The notes below the pieces were generated by a model, which had not been told where the DNA came from, searched no databases, and was given only the letters and a program-made list of their open reading frames with translations. Positions 16,637-24,648 of a DNA stretch of 47,727 bases are shown in pieces. A program made the translations under genes and the position numbers. Origin of the DNA: Rhizobium sp. Q54 (GTDB taxonomy: Bacteria > Pseudomonadota > Alphaproteobacteria > Rhizobiales > Aestuariivirgaceae); the NCBI GenBank assembly GCA_945889445.1, contig CAMDBX010000022.1, positions 1 to 47,727 of the forward strand. Reading direction: 5' to 3'. The number at the start of each line of letters is the position of its first letter. The stretch's first letter is position 1.

Positions 16637-17403
16637 CGGGAAGACTCAACGGCCAGGTCGCACTGGTGATCGGCGCGGCACGCGGCATCGGCGAGGGCAT
16701 TGCCCAGCGCTTCGTCGAGGAAGGCGCCAGGGTTGTCATCGCCGACACCGAGGTGGAGGCTGGCAAGGAAACAGCGACGCGGCTCAAAGGCCTGTTCGTC
16801 GAGACCGACATCTCACGCATGGACCACGCCCAGCGCGCAGTACAGACGGCACTCGATGGCTTCGGCGGCCTCGACATCATCGTGCAGAATGCCGGCATCT
16901 ATCCCTGGACGCTGATCGAGAACACCTCGCCCGAGGAATGGGACAAGGTGCTGGCGGTGAACCTCAAGGGCACCTTCCTCGCTGCCCGGGCCGCCCTGCC
17001 GCACATGAAGCAGAACAAGTCCGGCCGCATGATCTTCACCTCGTCCATCACCGGCCCGCGGGTGACCAGCCCCGGCCATGGCCACTATTCGGCCTCCAAG
17101 GCGGGCATCAACGGCTTCATCAAGTCTGCCGCACTGGAGTTCTCCGGCTACGGCATCACGGTCAACGGCATCGAGCCCGGCAACATCCTGACCTCGGGCA
17201 TGCAGATGCACCGGTCGGAAGCCTTCATCAAGTCGATGGAAGTGGCGGTTCCGCTGGGACGCCTCGGCACCCCGCGCGACATCGCCAACTGCGCGCTGTT
17301 CCTCGCCTCGGAGGACGCCTCCTACATCACCGGCACGACCATCATCGTCGACGGCGGCCAGACACTGCCCGAGGGGGCGGATTTCCGGATCAACCCGGAG
17401 TAA
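16633..17403 (+). CDS. SDR family NAD(P)-dependent oxidoreductase
   Basis: 256 residues, classical short-chain dehydrogenase. The nucleotide site is VIGAARGIGEG, with IGAARGIG replacing the usual TGxxxGIG. The NAG motif is QNAGIYPW, catalytic Ser lies in TSSITGP and the YxxxK motif is YSASK. The acidic residue after beta-2 (IADTEVEAG) favours NAD over NADP. Coupling to a sugar permease suggests it oxidises the imported sugar or sugar acid, but the substrate is not determinable. It ends 117 bases before leuC, with a terminator-like hairpin in between. Confidence 0.9.
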   Translation: MTGRLNGQVALVIGAARGIGEGIAQRFVEEGARVVIADTEVEAGKETATRLKGLFVETDISRMDHAQRAVQTALDGFGGLDIIVQNAGIYPWTLIENTSPEEWDKVLAVNLKGTFLAARAALPHMKQNKSGRMIFTSSITGPRVTSPGHGHYSASKAGINGFIKSAALEFSGYGITVNGIEPGNILTSGMQMHRSEAFIKSMEVAVPLGRLGTPRDIANCALFLASEDASYITGTTIIVDGGQTLPEGADFRINPE

Positions 17404-17405
17404 CG

Positions 17406-17436
17406 CGTCTTCTCCTGCTTTAGCGGGAGAGGACGA
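17406..17436. repeat. Imperfect hairpin of the CTCCYGC...GCGGGAG family
   Basis: CTTCTCCTGCTTTAGCGGGAGAGG-type sequence right after the SDR stop forms an imperfect stem (TCTCCTGC with GCGGGAGA) around a short loop. A closely similar element occurs at 39151-39186, and a larger mosaic containing it at 44592-44745. It may act as a transcription terminator between the sugar operon and leuC. Confidence 0.55.
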
Positions 17437-17456
17437 CCGCCCATCGCCCCCGGGGT

Positions 17457-17484
17457 TTGACTTGGGGCCTGAACTCGCTAAATA
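17457..17484 (+). promoter_or_regulatory. Candidate sigma-70-type promoter for leuC
   Basis: TTGACT (17457-17462) and TAAATA (17479-17484) with a 16-base spacer, ending 36 bases before the leuC ATG. The -35 matches five of six consensus bases, but the -10 is weak. No leucine-rich leader peptide is visible between it and leuC. Confidence 0.4.
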
Positions 17485-17520
17485 CGCCCCAAAATCCATT
17501 TTCTCCGAAGGCATGAACCC

Positions 17521-18930
17521 ATGGCCAAGCCGCGCACGCTCTATGACAAGATCTGGGACGACCATTTGGCCCACGAAGCCGAGGACGGCACCTGCCTGCT
17601 CTATATCGACCGCCACCTCGTCCACGAAGTGACGAGCCCCCAGGCCTTCGAGGGCCTGCGCATGACCGGCCGCAAGGTGCGCCACCCGGAAAAGACGCTC
17701 GCCGTGGTTGACCACAACGTGCCGACCACCGACCGCTCCAAGGGCATCGCGGAAGACGAAAGCCGCATCCAGGTCGAGACGCTGGCCAAGAACGCTGCCG
17801 AATTCGGCATCAAGTATTTCAACGAACTCGACAAGCGCCAGGGCATCGTCCACGTGGTGGGGCCTGAGCAGGGCTTCACGCTGCCGGGCACCACCATCGT
17901 CTGCGGCGACAGCCACACCTCGACCCATGGCGCCTTCGGGGCGCTGGCCCATGGCATCGGCACGTCGGAGGTTGAGCATGTGCTCGCCACCCAGACGCTG
18001 ATCCAGAAGAAGGCCAAGAACATGCTGGTCCAGGTGGACGGCAAGCTGCCCAAGCACTCGACCGCCAAGGACATCATCCTGGCCGTCATCGGCCAGATCG
18101 GCACGGCGGGCGGCACGGGCTCCGTCATCGAGTTCGCCGGCGAGGCGATCCGCGACCTGTCCATGGAAGGCCGCATGACGGTCTGCAACATGACCATCGA
18201 AGGCGGTGCCCGCGCCGGCATGATTGCGCCTGACGAGAAGGCCTTCGAATACCTCAAGGGCCGCCCCATGGCGCCCAAGGGTGCCGACTGGGACAAAGCC
18301 GTTGCCTACTGGAACACGCTGAAGACCGACGAGGGCGCGCATTTCGACCGTGTCATCAAGCTCGACGCGGCCAGCCTGCCGCCGGTCGTGTCCTGGGGCA
18401 CGTCGCCTGAGGACGTCATCACCATCGACGGCACCGTTCCCAACCCGGACGAGATCGCCGACGAGGGCAAGCGCCAGTCCAAGTGGCGCGCGCTCGAATA
18501 CATGGGCCTGAAGCCCGGAACGAAGATGACCGACGTCGAGCTCGATGTCGTGTGGATTGGCTCCTGCACCAACGGCCGCATCGAGGACCTGCGCAATGTG
18601 GCCAAGGTCGTTGAAGGAAAGAAGGTGTCGGATCGGCTGGCCTATGCGATGATCGTTCCTGGTTCCGGCCTCGTGAAGGAGCAGGCCGAGGCCGAGGGCC
18701 TCGACAAGATCTTCAAGGCCGCCGGCTTCGAATGGCGCGAGCCCGGCTGCTCCATGTGCCTCGGCATGAACCCGGACCAGCTGAAGCCCGGCCAGCGCTG
18801 TGCCTCCACCTCCAACCGCAACTTCGAGGGCCGCCAGGGCTACAAGGGCCGCACCCACCTGCTGTCGCCCGAGATGGCGGCGGCTGCCGCCCTCGCCGGC
18901 CGCTTCGTGGACGTGCGCAAGGAGGCCTGA
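17521..18930 (+). CDS. leuC: 3-isopropylmalate dehydratase large subunit
   Basis: 469 residues, matching LeuC in length and sequence from [16 protein letters not shown] onward. With LeuD it isomerises 2-isopropylmalate to 3-isopropylmalate in leucine synthesis. The three [4Fe-4S] cysteines are present: C349 (IGSCTNGR), C410 and C413 (CSMCLG). The active-site segment [14 protein letters not shown] is intact. The partner gene leuD is not adjacent but lies 2.9 kb downstream, on the same strand after argC. A strong hairpin follows the stop, so leuC is probably transcribed on its own. Confidence 0.98.
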   Translation: MAKPRTLYDKIWDDHLAHEAEDGTCLLYIDRHLVHEVTSPQAFEGLRMTGRKVRHPEKTLAVVDHNVPTTDRSKGIAEDESRIQVETLAKNAAEFGIKYFNELDKRQGIVHVVGPEQGFTLPGTTIVCGDSHTSTHGAFGALAHGIGTSEVEHVLATQTLIQKKAKNMLVQVDGKLPKHSTAKDIILAVIGQIGTAGGTGSVIEFAGEAIRDLSMEGRMTVCNMTIEGGARAGMIAPDEKAFEYLKGRPMAPKGADWDKAVAYWNTLKTDEGAHFDRVIKLDAASLPPVVSWGTSPEDVITIDGTVPNPDEIADEGKRQSKWRALEYMGLKPGTKMTDVELDVVWIGSCTNGRIEDLRNVAKVVEGKKVSDRLAYAMIVPGSGLVKEQAEAEGLDKIFKAAGFEWREPGCSMCLGMNPDQLKPGQRCASTSNRNFEGRQGYKGRTHLLSPEMAAAAALAGRFVDVRKEA

Positions 18931-18955
18931 GCCGGAATTCGATGATTCGACCCAG

Positions 18956-18979
18956 TGGCCCCGCCGAAGCGCGGGGCCA
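18956..18979 (+). terminator. Rho-independent-type terminator after leuC
   Basis: A perfect nine-base stem, TGGCCCCGC (18956-18964) and GCGGGGCCA (18971-18979), with a six-base loop, followed by a modest T tract (TTTGCTT). It begins 26 bases after the leuC stop. Confidence 0.75.
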
Positions 18980-19282
18980 TTTGCTTGGGCGAAGGGGCGG
19001 GAACCGCCTTCCCCCTGATTGCCCATCGAAAATTACGCGGCTGAAAGTTCATTTGCGAACAATCAGCCGTCGCGCTAGGGCCTACAGGACGCAGGCGTTC
19101 AGGCACGGGGAAAACCCCGGCAGGGACAAGGATTCGATAGGGAAATTGGATGATCAGTCACGAACTGTGACGCAGATCATTAACGGTTGCTGAACTTCTC
19201 GTTAAACCTTATGTCACCGGCGTGGCGATAAGGTAATGCCAACGTCAAGGCCGGCGCCAAACAATTCGAGTGGGGGTTTGAA
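18980..19282 (+). promoter_or_regulatory. Gap before a small ORF, with nested inverted repeats
   Basis: No protein gene is seen in the 303 bases between the leuC terminator and the 50-codon ORF. The second half is AT-richer. It holds nested inverted repeats TGATC/GATCA (19151-19155, 19175-19179) around GTCAC/GTGAC (19157-19161, 19167-19171). It also holds a second pair, TTAACG (19180-19185) and CGTTAA (19200-19205). TTAA-N7-TGAA at 19180-19194 is a one-mismatch CtrA-like box. These features suggest a regulated promoter for the downstream small gene, but binding factors are unknown. Confidence 0.4.
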
Positions 19283-19435
19283 GTGGGTACTACTGTTCAG
19301 GCGGATGCCAAGTTTCTCCGCCGCATTTTCCTTGGCCTGGTATTCATGACCCTGCTGTCGGGCGGCCTTGCCGGCCTGACCACCGTGCAGGCGATGACCG
19401 GTTCGGCCGGCAACTGCGCGATCTCCTGCGAATAA
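19283..19435 (+). CDS. 50-residue membrane or secreted peptide, function unknown
   Basis: A GTG-initiated ORF of 50 codons ending in TAA at 19433-19435. It reads MGTTVQADAKFLRR, then a hydrophobic segment (IFLGLVFMTLLSGGLAGL), then a short tail ending AGNCAISCE with two Cys. GGGGG lies about eight bases before the GTG. High GC at third positions and a signal-like layout favour a real gene. It sits 12 bases before the metallopeptidase gene, so the two may be co-transcribed. I recognise no family. Confidence 0.5.
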   Translation: MGTTVQADAKFLRRIFLGLVFMTLLSGGLAGLTTVQAMTGSAGNCAISCE

Positions 19436-19447
19436 GCAAGCAATCCA

Positions 19448-19858
19448 ATGGCGGAACACCGGCTGTCAGGCCTTTCCGCCCCTTCCATAATCGACATCCA
19501 GGAATTGGCGGCGGAGGCCTTCAGGGGCCTCCCCGATGATTTCCGCGCGCTCTGCGGCGAGGTGGTCATCTCGGTCACCGACTTCCCCGCCGAAGAGGTG
19601 CAGAAGGACATGGCTGCCGGGCCCTTCGACCTGCTCGGCCTGTTCCAGGGCATAGGCCTCGCCCATGATGCGGCCACGCCCGAAACCGGGCGCATGCCCA
19701 ACATGGTCTTCCTCTATCGTCGCGCCATCCTCGACTACTGGGCCGAGCATGAGGAGACCTTGGGCGCCATCGTCACCCATGTTCTGGTGCACGAGATCGG
19801 CCACCATTTCGGCCTCTCCGACGACGACATGTACGGCATCGAGGACGGCGTTCCCTGA
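19448..19858 (+). CDS. Small zincin-like metallopeptidase family protein
   Basis: 136 residues with the zinc-peptidase motif HEIGHHFGLSD (H115, E116, H119; a third ligand is probably the Asp cluster at 125-127). Size and layout match the bacterial metallopeptidase family once called DUF1025, widespread in Alphaproteobacteria. No signal peptide is seen, so it is probably cytoplasmic. The substrate is unknown. It converges with the M15-like gene, with three bases between the stops. Confidence 0.85.
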   Translation: MAEHRLSGLSAPSIIDIQELAAEAFRGLPDDFRALCGEVVISVTDFPAEEVQKDMAAGPFDLLGLFQGIGLAHDAATPETGRMPNMVFLYRRAILDYWAEHEETLGAIVTHVLVHEIGHHFGLSDDDMYGIEDGVP

Positions 19859-19861
19859 GGC

Positions 19862-20644
19862 CTAGTCTGCGGACTTCTTCGGCACATAGTCGTAGTGCCA
19901 TGGCTCGTGTGGGTTGGCCAGCGGTCCCAGGAAGGAGGGGCCTGCCGCGTCGATGCTGGCCTTCAGTTTCACGTCCCAGCCTTCCGCCCTCCACAGGCTC
20001 TCGATCTGCTTCTCGCTTGCACCTGCATAGATCTTTCCGTCCTTCATGATCTGGAAGTCGATGGCGCTGGCGCGGCCATGCAGCGTGAGGCCCGGCGCGG
20101 CAAGGTTGGCCCGCTTTGCAGGCTGGAAGCCGCGCAGCCAGGTTCCCGCCTTTTTCAGATACGCCTCATCCATCGGTGCAGCAGCTTCGCCGAAGGCCGC
20201 GGTGAAGGCGTTCAGGATTTCCGCGCCGCCCACGCCCACCGACTCGTTGGCATTCCAGTTGGCGATCTGCTCGTCGAGGCTGCGGGTCGTGGCATGGACA
20301 TAGACCTCGAAGCCTGGATTGGCCGCCTTGAAATGCGCCTTGACCGCCGCGATCTCGGCCAACAGCGCCTTTTGCTCGGGCGATCCATCGAAGGCCTTGA
20401 CCTCGGCCTCCGTCCAGCTCCAGCGCTCCGCCAGGCCCTTGCCAAAGCGAAGGTAGCTGCGCAGCGCCAGAAGCTTGCGGCCGGGATCAGGGATCTCTGA
20501 CAGCGCCTCGCCGGAAGGGGGCGGCGCCAGCGCTGCAGCAAGAGCATCGAGCGGTCCTGTGGCCACAGCCCATGCCGGCAACCCCATGAGGCAGGCAGAC
20601 GCCGCGCCATAAGCCACTGTCTTCACGATCAGCCGTCTGTCCAT
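19862..20644 (-). CDS. M15-like D,D-carboxypeptidase family protein, exported
   Basis: 260 residues with an N-terminal signal (RRLIVKTVAYGAASACLMG, ending near AWA). The LAS/M15 zinc-peptidase motifs are visible: LHGRASAIDF supplies H189 and D196, and EPWHYDY supplies E247 and H250. Family members cleave D,D or L,D bonds in peptidoglycan peptides. The region before residue 110 is helical and not part of the core fold. A role in the periplasm on the cell wall is likely but inferred. It is divergent from argC across 206 bases. Confidence 0.75.
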   Translation of the reverse strand: MDRRLIVKTVAYGAASACLMGLPAWAVATGPLDALAAALAPPPSGEALSEIPDPGRKLLALRSYLRFGKGLAERWSWTEAEVKAFDGSPEQKALLAEIAAVKAHFKAANPGFEVYVHATTRSLDEQIANWNANESVGVGGAEILNAFTAAFGEAAAPMDEAYLKKAGTWLRGFQPAKRANLAAPGLTLHGRASAIDFQIMKDGKIYAGASEKQIESLWRAEGWDVKLKASIDAAGPSFLGPLANPHEPWHYDYVPKKSAD

Positions 20645-20850
20645 TGCCCGCTCACCCTCGCGGACTGTATCTGATCATGCCATGGGGAAGCTGAGCAACC
20701 CCCGCGCGCATCAGGCGTGCCCACGAAGTGGCGAAACCGGCCGTGGAGAGGAAGGGCGACAGCTGGTGAACCTTCGGGATGGTTCCCCTGCAGGGCCGAG
20801 AAAGGCGCCCATGTTGCAGCCCCCGCCCTATCCCTCTATAGGAGCGGCCC

Positions 20851-21807
20851 ATGACAAGCATCTTCATCGATGGCGAGGCTGGCACCACCGGACTCCAGAT
20901 CCGCGACCGGTTGCAGAACCGGACGGACGTGACGCTCGTCTCGATCGACCCGGAGCGCCGCAAGGACCCGGGCGCGCGCCGCGAACTGCTGAATTCCGTC
21001 GACGTCGCCATCCTGTGCCTGCCTGACGAGGCGGCGAAGGACGCGGTCGCAATGATCGACCCGGCCTCGAAGACCCGCGTCATCGACGCCTCCACCGCCT
21101 TCCGCGTGGCCGAGGGCTGGGCCTATGGCATGGCGGAAATCTCCGCCCTCCACCGCCAGAAGATCGCCGGCGCCTCGCGCGTCGCCAACCCCGGCTGCTA
21201 TCCGCAGGGGCTGATCGCGCTGGTGCGCCCGCTGATCGCTGCCGGCATCATGTCGCCTGACTATCCCGTCACCTACAACGCCGTCTCGGGCTATTCGGGC
21301 GGCGGCAAGAAGATGATCGAGGAATACGAGGCGAAGGGCGCCGCCGCCACTCCCTATCACCCCTATGGCCTCGGCTTTTCGCACAAGCACCTGCCGGAGA
21401 TGCAGGTCTATGCCGAACTCGCCCATGCGCCGATCTTCCAGCCCGCCGTCGGCAATTATGCGCAAGGCATGATGGGCTGCGTGCCGGTGTTCGCCGAACT
21501 GCTCGCCAAGAAGACCAAGGGCCAGGAGATCCGCGACTGCCTGTCGCTCGCCTACGCGAACCAGCCCTTCATCTCGGTCGCACCCTTCGAAGGCGTCGAG
21601 CGTGCGGCCCACATCAACCCGGAAGACCTCAACAACACCAACCATATGCGGCTCCATGTCCTCGCCAATGACGCGCGTGGCCATGTGCTGCTGATGGCCA
21701 TCTACGACAATCTCGGCAAGGGCGCCTCGGGTGCCGCCGTGCAGAATCTCAACATCATGATCGGCGCGGAGGAAACCCTCGGCACCGATCTCCCCCAAGC
21801 CGCCTGA
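20851..21807 (+). CDS. argC: N-acetyl-gamma-glutamyl-phosphate reductase (type 2)
   Basis: 318 residues, the short type 2 form. It reduces N-acetylglutamyl phosphate to the semialdehyde in arginine synthesis, using NADPH. The nucleotide loop is [16 protein letters not shown] at the N-terminus and the catalytic Cys is C116 in [14 protein letters not shown] precedes the ATG. It is followed after 11 bases by leuD, with leuD's ribosome-binding site in the gap, so argC and leuD are probably one transcript. Confidence 0.97.
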   Translation: MTSIFIDGEAGTTGLQIRDRLQNRTDVTLVSIDPERRKDPGARRELLNSVDVAILCLPDEAAKDAVAMIDPASKTRVIDASTAFRVAEGWAYGMAEISALHRQKIAGASRVANPGCYPQGLIALVRPLIAAGIMSPDYPVTYNAVSGYSGGGKKMIEEYEAKGAAATPYHPYGLGFSHKHLPEMQVYAELAHAPIFQPAVGNYAQGMMGCVPVFAELLAKKTKGQEIRDCLSLAYANQPFISVAPFEGVERAAHINPEDLNNTNHMRLHVLANDARGHVLLMAIYDNLGKGASGAAVQNLNIMIGAEETLGTDLPQAA

Positions 21808-21818
21808 GGACCAACACT

Positions 21819-22424
21819 ATGCAGAAGTTCGAAACGCTCACCGGTGTCGCCGCTCCGCTGAACATCGTCAACATCGACACCGACATGATCATCCCGAAGC
21901 AGTTCCTGAAGACGATCAAGCGGACAGGCCTTGGCAAGTCGCTGTTCTTCGAGATGCGCTTCACCCAGGACGGCGTGGAAGTGCCGGAGTTCGTGCTCAA
22001 CAAGCCCGCCTATCGCAAGGCGGAAATCCTCGTGGCAGGCGACAATTTCGGCTGCGGCTCATCGCGCGAGCATGCGCCCTGGGCGCTCTTGGACTTCGGC
22101 ATCCGCTGCGTGATCTCCACGTCGTTTGCCGACATCTTCTACAACAACGCGTTCAAGAACGGCATCCTGCCGATCAAGGTCAGCCCGGAAGACCTGAAGA
22201 AGCTGATGGATGACGCCGAACGCGGCGCCAACGCCACCATGACCATCGACCTGCCGAACCAGGAAATCCGCGGTCCCGACGGCGGCACCATCACGTTCGA
22301 CCTCGACCCCTTCCGCAAGCATTGCCTGCTGAACGGGTTGGACGACATTGGCCTCAGCCTCGAGAAGGTGACCTCCATCGACAGCTTCGAGAAGAAGCAG
22401 GCCCAGAGCCAGCCCTGGCTCTAA
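21819..22424 (+). CDS. leuD: 3-isopropylmalate dehydratase small subunit
   Basis: 201 residues, full length. LeuD carries the swivelling domain that completes the LeuCD active site. Typical segments are [15 protein letters not shown] near residue 20 and [13 protein letters not shown] near 75. It is expressed with argC and apart from leuC, so the two subunits of one enzyme come from different transcripts. A dispersed hairpin repeat follows at 22461. Confidence 0.97.
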   Translation: MQKFETLTGVAAPLNIVNIDTDMIIPKQFLKTIKRTGLGKSLFFEMRFTQDGVEVPEFVLNKPAYRKAEILVAGDNFGCGSSREHAPWALLDFGIRCVISTSFADIFYNNAFKNGILPIKVSPEDLKKLMDDAERGANATMTIDLPNQEIRGPDGGTITFDLDPFRKHCLLNGLDDIGLSLEKVTSIDSFEKKQAQSQPWL

Positions 22425-22460
22425 TCGGTTGAGTGTGGCCAACGCGGACCAGAGACACTG

Positions 22461-22490
22461 CCGTGATCCCGGCGAAGGCCGGGATGACGG
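22461..22490. repeat. Dispersed hairpin repeat (copy 2), after leuD
   Basis: CCGTGATCCCGGC (22461-22473), GAAG loop, GCCGGGATGACGG (22478-22490). This is the same family as copy 1, in opposite orientation as judged by the loop, with one stem mismatch. It may serve as the terminator of the argC-leuD transcript. Confidence 0.8.
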
Positions 22491-22542
22491 AACGTCGGGG
22501 GTGCCCGCACGCACGCCCGATTCATATCGAATGACGCACTAA

Positions 22543-23490
22543 GTGGAGTCCATCCTCACCACCGTCCTGCCGGTCTTCGGCATGATCGTGCTGGGCTATT
22601 GCTTCACCCGTGCGAAGATCTTCGACGCCGCGGCGGGCCGCGGCCTGTCGCTCTTCGTTTTCAACCTCGCCATCCCGGCGCTGCTGTTCAAGACGGTGGC
22701 CACCATGGGTGCCCAGCAGGGCGCCCCCTGGGAATTGTGGATCGCCTTCTTCGGCGGGCTGTTCATCACCTGGGTGACGGCAGCACTCGTGTCGCGCATC
22801 GTGCCATCGCTCAACGTGTCGGGCGGGGCTGCGGCCTCGATGGCGGCGGGCTTCGGCAACCTGGCGCTTCTTGGAACACCGCTGGCGCTCTCGCATTTCG
22901 GCCAGCAGGTGGCGATTCCGCTCGGCATGATCCTGTCGATCCATGCGCCGATCCTGTGGTTCACCGCCATGCTGCACCGGGCGCTGTTCCAGACCACGGG
23001 CAGCGTCTCGATCACCGGCACCGCGAAGGACCTGTTCAGGAACCTCGCCAGCAACGCCATCGTGCTGGGCCTGCTCGCCGGCAGCCTCTGGCGCGTCACC
23101 GGGTGGGGGCTGCACCCGGTGTTCGGCACCATGCTCGACATGCTGGCAGATGCCTCCGTTCCCACCGCCCTCTTTGCGCTGGGCGTTTCGCTGGCGGGCT
23201 ATTCGCTGAAAGGCTCGTGGAGCGGCATGTTCGCGCTCATCGGCCTCAAGATGGTGCTGATGCCGGTCCTGGTCTTCCTGATGGTGCGCTACGTGGTGTC
23301 GATCCCGCCGCTATGGGGCCATGTGGCGGTGCTGTTTGCCGCCATGCCGACGGGCGCCAACGCCTTCCTGTTCTCGCAGCGGAACAATGAGGCGACGGCG
23401 GCGGTGTCAGGCGCCATCGCACTGGGAACCGCCTTGGCGGCGGTCAGCGCCTCGGTCCTGCTCTATCTCATGGACACAGGTGCGATTTAG
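22543..23490 (+). CDS. AEC family transporter (auxin efflux carrier type)
   Basis: 315 residues with about ten hydrophobic helices, opening MESILTTVLPVFGMIVLGY as in bacterial AEC permeases. Helix-breaking segments such as GLSLFVFNLAIPALLFKTV near residue 40 and FAAMPTGANAFLFSQRNN near 280 fit the family, which exports or imports organic acids such as malate or malonate. The substrate is not determinable here. The GTG start at 22543 lacks a clear ribosome-binding site, so the exact start is less sure. Confidence 0.9.
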   Translation: MESILTTVLPVFGMIVLGYCFTRAKIFDAAAGRGLSLFVFNLAIPALLFKTVATMGAQQGAPWELWIAFFGGLFITWVTAALVSRIVPSLNVSGGAAASMAAGFGNLALLGTPLALSHFGQQVAIPLGMILSIHAPILWFTAMLHRALFQTTGSVSITGTAKDLFRNLASNAIVLGLLAGSLWRVTGWGLHPVFGTMLDMLADASVPTALFALGVSLAGYSLKGSWSGMFALIGLKMVLMPVLVFLMVRYVVSIPPLWGHVAVLFAAMPTGANAFLFSQRNNEATAAVSGAIALGTALAAVSASVLLYLMDTGAI

Positions 23491-23568
23491 GCCCGTCAGG
23501 CTTGATTTTACGGGTGAACAGGTCCATTTTCCGCGCAATTTCTGAACCCCCCCCCTCCAAGGAGCCAC

Positions 23569-23787
23569 ATGGCAAAGGAAGAACTGCTCGAATTTGAAGG
23601 TACCGTGACCGAACTTCTGCCCAACGCGACGTTCCGCGTGAAGCTCGACAACAATCACGAGATCATCGCCCACACCGCCGGCAAGATGCGCAAGAACCGC
23701 ATCCGTGTCCTTGCGGGCGACCGCGTGATGGTCGAGATGACGCCCTATGACCTGACGAAGGGCCGCATCAATTATCGCTTCAAGTAA
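23569..23787 (+). CDS. infA: Translation initiation factor IF-1
   Basis: 72 residues, the standard length: an S1/OB-fold protein that binds the ribosomal A site at initiation. The sequence runs [20 protein letters not shown] and closes [12 protein letters not shown], both diagnostic. AAGGAG precedes the ATG. It is followed by maf and yacG, the usual alphaproteobacterial order. A run of eight C lies just before the ribosome-binding site at 23546-23560. Confidence 0.99.
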   Translation: MAKEELLEFEGTVTELLPNATFRVKLDNNHEIIAHTAGKMRKNRIRVLAGDRVMVEMTPYDLTKGRINYRFK

Positions 23788-23818
23788 CAGCAAGGGCGCC
23801 CACGCCCCTGTCAAGCTG

Positions 23819-24433
23819 GTGCTGGCGAGCGCCTCGCCGCGCCGCCTGCAGTTGCTCGAGCGCGTGGGCCTGACACCCGATCTCCTCAACCCGTCTGACA
23901 TCGACGAACTGCCGCACAAGCGCGAGACGCCGCGCGCGCTGTCGATCAGGCTCGCGAAGGAAAAGGCCCAGCGCGCCCTCGAAATGCCGCTGGTGAAGGA
24001 ACTTGGCCCCAACGCCTTCGTGCTGGCGGCTGACACGGTGGTCGGCCTCGGCCGCCGCATCCTGCCCAAGGCCGAAACGGTGGACCAGGCGCGCGACTGC
24101 CTGTCACTGCTCTCGGGCCGTTCGCACTGGGTCTATTCCTCGGTCTGCCTCATCGCGCCGGGCAAGAAGCTCTCAAGCCGCTGCGTGGAAACCAAGGTCC
24201 GCTTCAAGCGCCTGTCGCGCGAAGACTTGGACAGCTACATCGCCAGCAACGAGTGGCGCGGCAAGGCGGGCGGCTATGCCATCCAGGGCCGTGCGGAAGC
24301 CTTCGTCCGCCTGCTGGCGGGGTCCCACTCCGCCGTCATTGGCCTGCCGCTCTACGAAACGGTGCATCTCCTCGAAGGTGCCGGCTATCCGGTGTTCCAC
24401 AGTTGGATGACGGCGCCCCAGTCCGAGGTCTGA
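23819..24433 (+). CDS. maf: Maf family nucleoside triphosphate pyrophosphatase
   Basis: 204 residues from GTG 23819. Maf proteins hydrolyse non-canonical or specific NTPs (dTTP/UTP or m7GTP types) to monophosphates. The signature [12 protein letters not shown] opens the protein, with ADTVV near 66 and [13 protein letters not shown] near 155. The start is unusual: the frame is closed by TGA at 23753, and no ATG, GTG or TTG lies between that stop and GTG 23819. The protein therefore begins almost directly at the motif, a few residues shorter than most relatives. ATT or CTG starts upstream are possible. Confidence 0.92.
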   Translation: MLASASPRRLQLLERVGLTPDLLNPSDIDELPHKRETPRALSIRLAKEKAQRALEMPLVKELGPNAFVLAADTVVGLGRRILPKAETVDQARDCLSLLSGRSHWVYSSVCLIAPGKKLSSRCVETKVRFKRLSREDLDSYIASNEWRGKAGGYAIQGRAEAFVRLLAGSHSAVIGLPLYETVHLLEGAGYPVFHSWMTAPQSEV

Positions 24434-24434
24434 G

Positions 24435-24614
24435 ATGACCGAGCCCGTCCGGCTGCGCCCGAAGCGCCCCTGCCCTATCTGTTCCAAGCCCTCGGCGCAG
24501 AAATACCACCCGTTCTGCTCCGCCCGCTGCGCCCAGATCGACCTGAACCGCTGGTTCGGCGGCAACTATGCGATCCCGGTGGAAGAGGACGAGCCGGACG
24601 AGGAGACCCCCTGA
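24435..24614 (+). CDS. yacG: DNA gyrase inhibitor YacG (zinc protein)
   Basis: 59 residues with the YacG zinc site: CPIC near residue 13 and CSARC near 29, then [13 protein letters not shown] and an acidic C-terminus. In E. coli YacG binds GyrB and inhibits supercoiling. Its ATG follows the maf stop by one base, so it is co-translated with maf, and the infA-maf-yacG order supports the call. Confidence 0.95.
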   Translation: MTEPVRLRPKRPCPICSKPSAQKYHPFCSARCAQIDLNRWFGGNYAIPVEEDEPDEETP

Positions 24615-24618
24615 ATGG

Positions 24619-24648
24619 CGTCATTCCGGCGAAGGCCGGAAACCCGCT
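24619..24648. repeat. Dispersed hairpin repeat (copy 3)
   Basis: GCGTCATTCCGGC, GAAG loop, GCCGGAAACCCGC: the inner seven pairs (TTCCGGC/GCCGGAA) are kept and the outer stem is degraded. It lies four bases after yacG and faces copy 4, so two inverted copies sit between the convergent yacG and RND genes, as in a BIME-like pair. Confidence 0.75.

Noticed and set aside
16813-19026. 737-codon open frame on the minus strand
   Set aside because: It covers the SDR and leuC genes in antisense, has His/Gly/Asp-rich composition typical of reverse-frame GC-rich codons, and has no recognisable domain.
20652-21095. 147-codon minus-strand ORF overlapping the argC start
   Set aside because: It overlaps the argC coding region and shows shuffled Ser/Arg-rich composition.
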